Part shown: in pieces, positions 1 to 5,470 of the stretch
Numbering within the stretch: position 1 is the first letter of the stretch
Layout: every line of letters begins with the position of its first letter
Assembly: GCA_013153295.1 (NCBI GenBank)
Contig: JAADEV010000001.1
Coordinates: forward strand, 1 to 6,559
DNA from: Aquificota bacterium
Lineage (GTDB): Bacteria > Aquificota > Aquificia > Aquificales > Hydrogenothermaceae
DNA: 6,559 bases
Direction of reading: 5' to 3'
Program-made: the position numbers and the translations under genes
Notes under the pieces: model-generated
What the model saw: only the letters and a program-made list of their open reading frames with translations
Told to the model about the DNA's origin: nothing
Database searches by the model: none

Positions 1-155
1 CCAGCCACAATAAATGCGTAAGCCATCATAGAAAATATAACATGGGCATAAAACCAGAAGTTTTTGTATGTAGGGGCAACTTCTTGATAATGGGGTAGTG
101 TAAGGGCTACCAGAAAAACATTTATAGGGGCAAAAAGTGAACCAAAATCCCTTAT
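1..155 (-). CDS. CcsA/ResC-like cytochrome c maturation protein, middle fragment (partial, runs off the left edge)
   Basis: Read on the minus strand from 155 down to 1, one frame stays open for 51 codons and looks like real membrane protein. A hydrophobic helix (about residues 5-20, GSLFAPINVFLVALTL) is followed by a short loop and then FWFYAHVIFSMMAYAFIVAG. Family knowledge: CcsA/ResC/CcmC proteins carry a conserved His in an 'xxHV...Y' helix just before the WWD domain, where haem is held for attachment to apocytochrome c at the outer face of the inner membrane. Here that His is encoded at 42-44. There is no ATG/GTG/TTG with a ribosome binding site at the upstream end. Translation further upstream on this strand turns into the antisense of the plus-strand CcsA piece and stops looking like protein. 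The fragment is therefore not a gene start; it begins abruptly at the junction near 145-160. It probably belongs to the same gene as the 154-435 piece, in inverted orientation. It could also be a second ccsA copy. Confidence 0.6.
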   Translation of the reverse strand, partial: MRDFGSLFAPINVFLVALTLPHYQEVAPTYKNFWFYAHVIFSMMAYAFIVA

Positions 156-160
156 GCTCC
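145..160. other. Inversion or chimeric join inside ccsA
   Basis: CcsA-like coding sequence runs leftward on the minus strand from about 152 and rightward on the plus strand from about 157. In an intact CcsA the minus-strand piece (His helix) lies N-terminal to the plus-strand piece (WWD domain and last helices) on one strand. In-frame plus-strand codons left of 154 (peptide WGSVRATRKTF... after stops at 85-90) do not resemble CcsA. The switch of strand at one point, with about 20-30 residues expected between the two pieces missing, indicates either a genomic inversion or a fold-back assembly/amplification chimera. The exact breakpoint cannot be set without an intact homologue. Confidence 0.6.
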
Positions 161-435
161 TACAGGATATAGAGTATAAATCTAATGTTATAGCCTTTAT
201 ACTCCTTTCATTAGCCCTTATAACATCGTCCATATGGTCAAGTGTATACCTTGGGAAACACTGGATTTGGGATTTAAAACAGATAGGTCTGTCTATACTG
301 TGGCTTTACTACGGGTTTATAATCCACCTAATGGGCGTAAAACACGAAAGGGGAAAGAAAGCCTCCTACCTTACAATGGCAGGGGGGCTTTTTGCAGTTG
401 TTGTTTACTGGGTATTAAAACACCCTAACTACTGA
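154..435 (+). CDS. ccsA: CcsA/ResC-like cytochrome c maturation protein, C-terminal fragment
   Basis: This 93-codon piece matches the C-terminal third of CcsA/ResC/CcmC-type haem-handling proteins of the system II cytochrome c maturation machinery. It shows a hydrophobic helix (residues ~10-33), a tryptophan-rich WWD-type motif (GKHWIWDLKQ, residues 34-43; family form WxWDxKE), a helix with the conserved distal His (IIHLM, His58), a basic loop and a last helix (~71-89). Full-length members have several more helices N-terminal to this, so the ATG at 154 is only the first Met after the break and not a credible start: no ribosome binding site precedes it. Homology appears to start around LLQDIEYKSN, where the family normally has the segment leading into the WWD helix. 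The stop (433-435) overlaps the 3' end of convergent pyrE by 7 bp. The family call is firm; assignment to CcsA rather than CcmC rests on the general pattern. Confidence 0.75.
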   Translation: MLLQDIEYKSNVIAFILLSLALITSSIWSSVYLGKHWIWDLKQIGLSILWLYYGFIIHLMGVKHERGKKASYLTMAGGLFAVVVYWVLKHPNY

Positions 436-983
436 TTTTTCAGAAACTCAGACACCTTAAATATTGGTATAAGCTCAAAGCCTTCCTTCCTAATATTTTC
501 CTCTCCACCTTCTTCCCTGTCTACTATTGCAATTATCCCCAATACCTTTAAGCCGTTTTCCTGTGCCACCTTAGCCGCCTTTATAGAAGAACCACCGGTG
601 GTTATCACATCTTCCATTATAAACACCCTGTCCCCTTCTTTTACATTACCTTCTATCTGTTTTTTTGTGCCGTGTCCCTTTGGCTCTTTCCTTACAACAA
701 AGGGCTTTATAGGGTCTTTGTTCAGGTAGGACACCATTGATACACTGTAGGATATAGGGTCAGCCCCAAGGGTTAATCCTCCGACTGCGTCCGGTTTACT
801 ATCCTTTACCATCTGGTAAATCAGGTTTCCTATAATGTATCCCCCCTCAGGGTCAAGGGTTATAGTCCTTAAATCAAGGTAGTATGTGCTTAACTTCCCA
901 GAGGACAGTTTAAACACAGGTTTGTCAGCTATTTTCAGTGCCTTTTCCTTTATTAAACTTTTTAGCCTTTCCCGATAATCCAA
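429..983 (-). CDS. pyrE: Orotate phosphoribosyltransferase (TTG start)
   Basis: This enzyme joins orotate to PRPP to give orotidine 5'-phosphate, the fifth step of pyrimidine synthesis, in the cytosol. The 184-residue length is normal for bacterial PyrE. Visible landmarks are the N-terminal FKLSSGKLSTYYLD segment (residues 24-37; family pattern SGxxSxYY.D), the flexible catalytic loop RKEPKGHGTKKQIEG (98-112, with Lys102 and His104), and the PRPP-binding motif VFIMEDVITTGGSS (120-133, with Glu124-Asp125). The start is TTG at 983-981. It is preceded by AGAGGT at 994-989 with a 5-nt spacer, and no ATG or GTG occurs in time to keep the first helix. The gene lies downstream of lnt on the same strand and overlaps its last 59 bp in another frame, so the two are probably co-transcribed and translationally coupled. 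Its 3' end overlaps the convergent ccsA fragment by 7 bp. Confidence 0.95.
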   Translation of the reverse strand: MDYRERLKSLIKEKALKIADKPVFKLSSGKLSTYYLDLRTITLDPEGGYIIGNLIYQMVKDSKPDAVGGLTLGADPISYSVSMVSYLNKDPIKPFVVRKEPKGHGTKKQIEGNVKEGDRVFIMEDVITTGGSSIKAAKVAQENGLKVLGIIAIVDREEGGEENIRKEGFELIPIFKVSEFLKNQ

Positions 984-2493
984 TTTTTACCTCTTCCTCT
1001 TTTTTAAAGATTAGAACTAACACTATTATAAATGAAATGATGAATATTCCGCCTACTGTCTCTTTATGTTTTACCCAGATTGTATCCCTTTCAAGTAAAG
1101 CAACGCCCCCTAAAGCTACCCCTTCCTCGTTTATACCCATTGCAATAGACACATCTCCAACAGGGTCTATAATTGCTGATATACCTGTATTTGCACTTCT
1201 AATCATAAATAAGCCGTTCTCTATTGCCCTTACCTTTGCCATCTCAAAATGCTGAACTGGGGCAGGTGTGTCCCCAAACCAACCGTCGTTTGTGATATTT
1301 ACAATTAAATTACCTTCAGGAAAGTTTGCTACAAATATAGGGAAGGTAGCTTCATAACATATTAGTGGGATTATACTAAGGTCTTGATACTTTAGGACTT
1401 TAGGTTTTTCCCCACTGGAAAAGTCATAGCCTTGTAGGTATGGGAACAGTGATTGGAATATCTGGAAAGGCGGGGGGACATACTCCCCAAAGGGAACCAG
1501 CTTTACTTTATTGTAGTAGTCTATTATTTCCCCTTCTGGGGATAGTAAAAACATAGAGTTGTAAAGGGTTATATCCTCACCGTCTTTTACAACATTATCA
1601 AAGCCTACTATAAAGATAGAGTGGTCGTTTTTTATACCATCAAAAAATAGCTCGTCTAAAGAACCGTTATACTCCTTTGCCAGTGGGAATATAGGTATAG
1701 CCGCCTCAGGTAAAACAATAATATCAGGCTCATACTGTAATGCCTGTTTTATAAGTGTAAGGTATTTTAATGTTATCTCTAAATCCACTGTAGCCTCTGA
1801 ACTTAGTTTATCCATCTGGTCTATATTCGCCTGTATTAAGGCTACAGTTTTTGATTTCCCAGAGATAGGCAGGTTTTCTATCCTGTCCTTTCCCCATAAA
1901 AAAACAGCCATAAAGAGACCAAAAACGGCAAAAACAGATATATAAGCCCTGTCTGTTTTGTAAATATGGGCTGAGTATATAGCTGTAGGTATTAACATCG
2001 CCATAAAAGAAAGTAGGTATATACTACCTACAGATGTTATCTGGGCTAAAGGGTCTATATAGGACAGGCTGTAGCCCAGTAAATTCCAAGGAAAACCACT
2101 AAAGGGGAAAAACTCCCTAAGTATCTCAAGTGTTGTCCAAACAAAGGGAACAGCTAAAAGGGAGTAGTTTCTATCCTTTAGCTTAGTCATAACAAAGGTA
2201 AAGATAACAAACTGGTAAACTGAAAATGCAACGGCAAACACCACAAACAAAACAACAGCAACAGGAAAACTTATACCACCGTAGTTTGATAAGGCGTATA
2301 CAATCCAGTAGAAGGACAGGGCGGTGTAGGACAAACCTGCAACGAAGGAAACAAGCAGAGGTCTTTTGTTTTTATATATATGGTGAAGTAGTATAATAAA
2401 GCCAGCTACATAGCCAAAGGGTAGGTAGTAGTAAGGTAGGGAAAGGGCAGTAAGTATCCCTGCTATAACAGAGGGTATTAAGATGTTTAACAT
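925..2493 (-). CDS. lnt: Apolipoprotein N-acyltransferase
   Basis: Lnt adds the third acyl chain to the N-terminal cysteine of lipoproteins in the inner membrane, using a phospholipid donor. The protein has 522 residues (E. coli Lnt has 512). The N-terminal half (about 1-205) is a bundle of hydrophobic helices with the family's FPWNLLGYS segment (134-142). A nitrilase-fold domain follows (about 214-470), and a last membrane helix lies at ~481-496. The Glu-Lys-Cys triad is present: Glu263 in VLPEAAIP, Lys329 in YNKVKLVPFGEYVP, and Cys379 in PLICYE. NITNDGWFGDT (399-409) is also typical. The ATG at 2493-2491 leads straight into the first helix and has a GGGGAA stretch just upstream. The last ~18 residues (a Lys/Gly-rich tail) are encoded in the 59-bp overlap with pyrE and are probably not conserved. 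The presence of lnt indicates a diderm envelope with triacylated lipoproteins. Confidence 0.95.
   Translation of the reverse strand: MLNILIPSVIAGILTALSLPYYYLPFGYVAGFIILLHHIYKNKRPLLVSFVAGLSYTALSFYWIVYALSNYGGISFPVAVVLFVVFAVAFSVYQFVIFTFVMTKLKDRNYSLLAVPFVWTTLEILREFFPFSGFPWNLLGYSLSYIDPLAQITSVGSIYLLSFMAMLIPTAIYSAHIYKTDRAYISVFAVFGLFMAVFLWGKDRIENLPISGKSKTVALIQANIDQMDKLSSEATVDLEITLKYLTLIKQALQYEPDIIVLPEAAIPIFPLAKEYNGSLDELFFDGIKNDHSIFIVGFDNVVKDGEDITLYNSMFLLSPEGEIIDYYNKVKLVPFGEYVPPPFQIFQSLFPYLQGYDFSSGEKPKVLKYQDLSIIPLICYEATFPIFVANFPEGNLIVNITNDGWFGDTPAPVQHFEMAKVRAIENGLFMIRSANTGISAIIDPVGDVSIAMGINEEGVALGGVALLERDTIWVKHKETVGGIFIISFIIVLVLIFKKEEEVKIGLSGKAKKFNKGKGTENS
989..994 (-). promoter_or_regulatory. Ribosome binding site that sets the pyrE TTG start
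   Basis: On the minus strand AGAGGT lies 5 nt before the TTG at 983-981, inside the coding region of lnt. It decides the pyrE start, as no other start codon nearby leaves the N-terminal helix intact. The same hexamer precedes the pepA start at 3957-3962. Confidence 0.75.
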
Positions 2494-2547
2494 ACTTTCC
2501 CCAATCTTTTTTCTTACAATTATAATATGATTATCAAGGTTTAAAAG
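2494..2547. promoter_or_regulatory. Divergent promoter region between lnt and the unknown membrane protein gene
   Basis: This 54-bp AT-rich spacer must start transcription both ways. TATAAT occurs on the plus strand at 2521-2526. On the minus strand TATAAT is read from 2524 to 2519, so the two candidate -10 hexamers overlap by four bases. No convincing -35 hexamer is seen at 16-18 bp for either direction, so the promoters are candidates only. AAGGT at 2536-2540, 7 nt before the ATG at 2548, is the likely ribosome binding site of the plus-strand gene. GGGGAA (minus strand, 2502-2497) serves lnt. Confidence 0.4.
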
Positions 2548-3306
2548 ATGGATAGAAAGGAAGCCCTTATTAAGGCTTTTGAAGAGGCAAATGAGAATTT
2601 AAACAGGGAGATAGCCTACTATGTAAAGTTATCTAAACATTTTCAGGTAATACTGCTCTCTGGATTAATCGGTGTATCTGTATTTCTGTGGTTTGTTCTG
2701 TATGCTTTGGAAAACGGCTTCAGTGAGGGGTTGGTCTCACTTTTAAAGATACTGTTTCTTTTAATATCTATAATTTTAATGTATCTGTCTGTATCCTTTT
2801 GGGTTATAAACAGGGCTTCGTTGTTCTGGCAGGAGTATTGGCGGAGTGTCCTTAGGGACATTAGGCGTAGCCTCTTAGAGGAAGATGTTTTTATAGGTGA
2901 GGCTTTCCACCCCTTTGAAATACCATATATGGAAACGGTTAACTTCGTAGTCAGCTCTATGTTAGTTGTGGTTTTTATATTTTTATACTCAGCTTCCCTT
3001 TTTATTCTGGTGTCAAGTTCTGTGGATTTTAAGATGTTAACTATCTTTTCACTTATAGCCACAGTGGTTAACTTTGTGTTTTTCCTGTTCTTTATTGTTG
3101 TGTTTAGAGGTTCTGAGGAAGAAGGGAGGAGGTTTAGATACTTTATTTACGCCTTTGCTTTTATTGTAATGGTTCTGGTGTATATGTTTGACACCTCCCT
3201 TTTTCTTCCCCAGTCTGTAAGTGGACTGTTAATACCTATCTTTAATGGGCTTGTTATACTTGGTCTTGCTTCCCTTGTTGACGATACCTGCCCTTGCCCA
3301 TTATAA
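2548..3306 (+). CDS. Unrecognised membrane protein with six predicted helices
   Basis: I do not recognise the family of this 252-residue protein. It starts with a charged, probably helical and cytosolic segment (residues 1-30, rich in Glu, Lys and Asn). Hydrophobic stretches follow at about 33-54, 63-86, 131-156, 163-187, 197-217 and 224-244. The loop between the second and third (about 87-130) is the most distinctive soluble part: FWQEYWRSVLRDIRRSLLEED with aromatic and basic residues, then HPFEIPYME. A second charged loop, RGSEEEGRRFRY, lies at 187-198. The C-terminus ends in a short tail with two cysteines (CPCPL). There is no signal peptide, catalytic motif or known metal site. The ATG is supported by AAGGT 7 nt upstream. 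The gene is divergent from lnt and runs convergently into pgpA, with the stop at 3304-3306 overlapping the pgpA stop region by 6 bp. Composition and codon use match the neighbours, so it looks native. Confidence 0.8.
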   Translation: MDRKEALIKAFEEANENLNREIAYYVKLSKHFQVILLSGLIGVSVFLWFVLYALENGFSEGLVSLLKILFLLISIILMYLSVSFWVINRASLFWQEYWRSVLRDIRRSLLEEDVFIGEAFHPFEIPYMETVNFVVSSMLVVVFIFLYSASLFILVSSSVDFKMLTIFSLIATVVNFVFFLFFIVVFRGSEEEGRRFRYFIYAFAFIVMVLVYMFDTSLFLPQSVSGLLIPIFNGLVILGLASLVDDTCPCPL

Positions 3307-3858
3307 ACCGAAGTATTTAACCAGTATAAACATTACTATCCAAGTGTATATACCTGCCACTATATCATCTGCCATAACACCAAGTCCAGATGGTAGCTTT
3401 TCAAAGTATCTAATAGGCGGTGGCTTTAGAATATCAAATATCCTAAACACCACAAAAGCTATTGCCAAATGTTGCCAAGTAGGTTCAAAGCCTATCATAG
3501 AGACCATATAACCTGCTATCTCATCTATAACAATATACTCAGGGTCTTTGTCCTTGTATGTTTCAACTATAACAGTGGAAGCCCATATACCAATAAGAAA
3601 AACCGCCAGTGTAATTGAGACCTGATTTAGTATCTGATACTGTCCGCCTTTGTTCCAGTAAACAAGTATAGGTATAAGTCCAACAAGTGTTCCCACTGTT
3701 CCGGGGGCTACAGGCACCTTTCCCACAAAAAATCCAGTGGAAAGGAAAAAGGCTATCATCTCCTTAAAACCACCTTCCTGCTTATCCCCTTGTGGCTCAG
3801 TCGGTTTTTCTTCTCCCTTTGTCTGCAGGTTTTCCTTTTCTTGTAGGTTGTTTTCCAT
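3301..3858 (-). CDS. pgpA: Phosphatidylglycerophosphatase A, with an extra hydrophilic N-terminus
   Basis: PgpA dephosphorylates phosphatidylglycerophosphate to phosphatidylglycerol at the inner membrane. The signature blocks appear in order: FFLSTGFFVGKVPVAPGTVG (37-56), a membrane segment (~58-67), a second one (~80-97), DPEYIVIDEIAGYMVSMIG (105-123, with Asp112-Glu113), FRIFDILKPPPIRYFEKLP (138-156) and GLGVMADDIVAG (158-169, with Asp164-Asp165). A final membrane helix ends the protein. Residues 1-30 are a Gln/Glu/Lys-rich, probably disordered extension not needed by the catalytic domain. It is supported by the ATG at 3858-3856 with GGAG at 3870-3867 and an 8-nt spacer. The internal Met34 has GGAG touching the ATG, too close to work as a ribosome binding site. 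The protein has 185 residues, slightly longer than E. coli PgpA. The gene is divergent from pepA, and its 3' end overlaps the unknown membrane protein gene. Confidence 0.93.
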   Translation of the reverse strand: MENNLQEKENLQTKGEEKPTEPQGDKQEGGFKEMIAFFLSTGFFVGKVPVAPGTVGTLVGLIPILVYWNKGGQYQILNQVSITLAVFLIGIWASTVIVETYKDKDPEYIVIDEIAGYMVSMIGFEPTWQHLAIAFVVFRIFDILKPPPIRYFEKLPSGLGVMADDIVAGIYTWIVMFILVKYFGL

Positions 3859-3969
3859 ATTTTAATCTCCATATTCTAGTGTTTTAACTATTTTAATACT
3901 TGATATGCGAAATTTAAAATTTTCTACTAAAATAATTTGGCAGTAAAAATTAAATTAGAGGTAAAGAAA
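3859..3969. promoter_or_regulatory. Divergent intergenic region between pgpA and pepA
   Basis: This 111-bp, very AT-rich spacer should hold promoters for pgpA (leftward) and pepA-mqnC (rightward). On the plus strand TTGATA at 3900-3905 resembles a -35 element. The -10 candidates after it (TACTAA at 3925-3930, TAAAAT at 3928-3933) are at 19-22 bp, longer than usual, so the assignment is weak. No operator-like perfect inverted repeat stands out; GAAATTTAAAATTTTC around 3909-3924 is only partly symmetric. Ribosome binding sites are GGAG for pgpA (minus strand, 3870-3867) and AGAGGT for pepA (3957-3962). Confidence 0.35.
3957..3962 (+). promoter_or_regulatory. Ribosome binding site that sets the pepA start
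   Basis: AGAGGT lies 7 nt before the ATG at 3970. The reading frame is also open from a TTG at 3937, which would add eleven residues (AVKIKLEVKK-like, after the initiator), but that TTG has no ribosome binding site and the extra stretch contains this site itself. The ATG at 3970 is therefore preferred. Confidence 0.8.
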
Positions 3970-5466
3970 ATGGAGTTCAAAATAACAAGTGGTAGCTTAA
4001 AAAATGCCAGGGTAGGAGCTGTTTTCTCATTTTTCTTTAAAGAACAGAGAAAGCTGTCTGAAGAGCTACAGAAACTTGATGAGGAGTTAGGTGGGACTAT
4101 AACCCAGCTGAAGAGAGATGTTAAGTTTGACGGTTCAGAAGGGAGTATCCTAACAGTTCCCACATTTGGAAAGGGTAAGATGGATTTTGTCGTTGTAGTC
4201 GGGGCAGGTAGTAGAAGGGATTTTTCCCTTGACAAAGCAAGGAGACTGGCGGCTACAGTTGTAAAAAAGGCAAAGGGACTTAAAGCTGATAGGTTTTTAA
4301 TAGACGCCCAACCACTTGCTATAAAAGATGAGGAAAGTAAAGTAGCCCAAGCTGTTGTAGAGGGGATTATACTTGGAAATTACAAGTTTGATAAATACCT
4401 GTCTAAAAAGGACAACTTTAAACTAAAAGAAGTCCAAGTAAGGGTTAGTAGAAGGGAAAAGGCAAAATCTGAAGAGCAGATAAAAATCGGACAGATATTA
4501 GCAGAAGCCCAGAACTTTACAAGGGATTTGGTAAACGAGCCGGGGAATGTAATTACACCTGAAAAGTTAGGGGAGATTGCCCAACAGCTGGCAAAGGAAT
4601 ACGGTTTTGAGGTAAAGGTTTACGACGAAAAAGAGATAGAAAAAATGGGTATGAACGCCTTCCTATCTGTGGCAAAGGGAAGTGCAAACCCACCAAGGTT
4701 TATACATATTACATACAGACCTAAAAACTCTAAAAAAGAAGTTGCCCTAATAGGAAAAGGGTTAACCTTTGACAGCGGTGGTTTAAATATAAAGCCCGGT
4801 GATTATATGAGGTGGATGAAAGCTGACAAGTCAGGTGCCTGTGCAGTTTTAGGTATATTTAAGGCTATAGGGGAGCTTAAGCCTGATATTACAGTCCACG
4901 GTATAATAGCCGCCGCAGAGAATATGCCTGACGGTAATGCATACAGACCGGACGATATAATCAAAGCTAAAAACGGAACAACTATAGAGGTAGGAAACAC
5001 AGACGCAGAAGGGAGACTTACACTTGCAGACGCCCTTAGTTATGCCTGTGATTTAAAACCTGATGCAATAATAGATATGGCTACACTTACAGGTGCCTGT
5101 GTAATAGCCCTTGGGGAATACACCGCAGGGGTTATGGGTAATAACCAAAGAATGATAGATGATATTTTAGAGGTTTCTGAGGAAACAGGGGAATGGATGT
5201 GGCAACTGCCGTTTAACGATATGCTAAGGGAACATATTAAAGCCCCCCACGCAGATGTTTACAATATAGGGACAACCAGATACGGTGGGGCTATAACAGC
5301 AGGTTTATTCCTTGAGAAATTTGTTGATAAGAAAATACCTTGGGTTCATATAGATATTGCAGGACCAGCCCACAACCCTAAAGGTTGGTATTACCACCCA
5401 AAAGGGGCTACAGGCTTCCCTGTTAGAACAATCTCAACATACCTACTTAAAGAGGCACAGGATTAA
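3970..5466 (+). CDS. pepA: Leucyl (cytosol) aminopeptidase, M17 family
   Basis: PepA is a two-metal aminopeptidase, usually a hexamer in the cytosol, that removes N-terminal residues from peptides. With the ATG at 3970 it has 498 residues, the usual length. The N-terminal macrodomain-like region (about 1-165) is variable. The catalytic domain carries IGKGLTFDSGGLNIKPG (261-277; ligands Lys263 and Asp268, catalytic Lys275), MKADKSGACAVLG (283-295; ligand Asp286) and the family signature NTDAEGRL (343-350; ligands Asp345 and Glu347, catalytic Arg349). ATLTGACVIALG (371-382) and the C-terminal HIDIAGPAH (460-468) are also typical. The segment after Asp286 reads KSGACA, where many relatives have MGGAAA; this is a modest departure that leaves all metal ligands intact. 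mqnC follows after 4 bp, so the two are likely one transcript. In some bacteria PepA also binds DNA; nothing here tests that. Confidence 0.95.
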   Translation: MEFKITSGSLKNARVGAVFSFFFKEQRKLSEELQKLDEELGGTITQLKRDVKFDGSEGSILTVPTFGKGKMDFVVVVGAGSRRDFSLDKARRLAATVVKKAKGLKADRFLIDAQPLAIKDEESKVAQAVVEGIILGNYKFDKYLSKKDNFKLKEVQVRVSRREKAKSEEQIKIGQILAEAQNFTRDLVNEPGNVITPEKLGEIAQQLAKEYGFEVKVYDEKEIEKMGMNAFLSVAKGSANPPRFIHITYRPKNSKKEVALIGKGLTFDSGGLNIKPGDYMRWMKADKSGACAVLGIFKAIGELKPDITVHGIIAAAENMPDGNAYRPDDIIKAKNGTTIEVGNTDAEGRLTLADALSYACDLKPDAIIDMATLTGACVIALGEYTAGVMGNNQRMIDDILEVSEETGEWMWQLPFNDMLREHIKAPHADVYNIGTTRYGGAITAGLFLEKFVDKKIPWVHIDIAGPAHNPKGWYYHPKGATGFPVRTISTYLLKEAQD

Positions 5467-5470
5467 ACAT

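Noticed and set aside
234..428. Second plus-strand frame of 64 codons overlapping the ccsA fragment
   Set aside because: It is out of frame with the WWD-motif reading and has no ribosome binding site or membrane pattern.
938..1255. Open frame on the plus strand, 105 codons
   Set aside because: It lies entirely antisense to the lnt 3' region, has no ribosome binding site, and its peptide has no family resemblance, whereas the minus-strand frame carries the Lnt domain.
2643..3062. Open frame on the minus strand, 139 codons
   Set aside because: Antisense to the six-helix membrane protein gene; the peptide is low-complexity Lys/Ile/Thr-rich without start signals. The plus frame has a ribosome binding site and coherent membrane segments.
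3245..3511. Open frame on the plus strand across the membrane protein/pgpA junction
   Set aside because: Most of it is antisense to pgpA, whose conserved blocks are clear on the other strand.
3905..3927. Inverted repeat GAAATTTAAAATTTTC as an operator
   Set aside because: Only the outer four bases pair; the centre is asymmetric and the region is so AT-rich that such partial symmetry is expected by chance.
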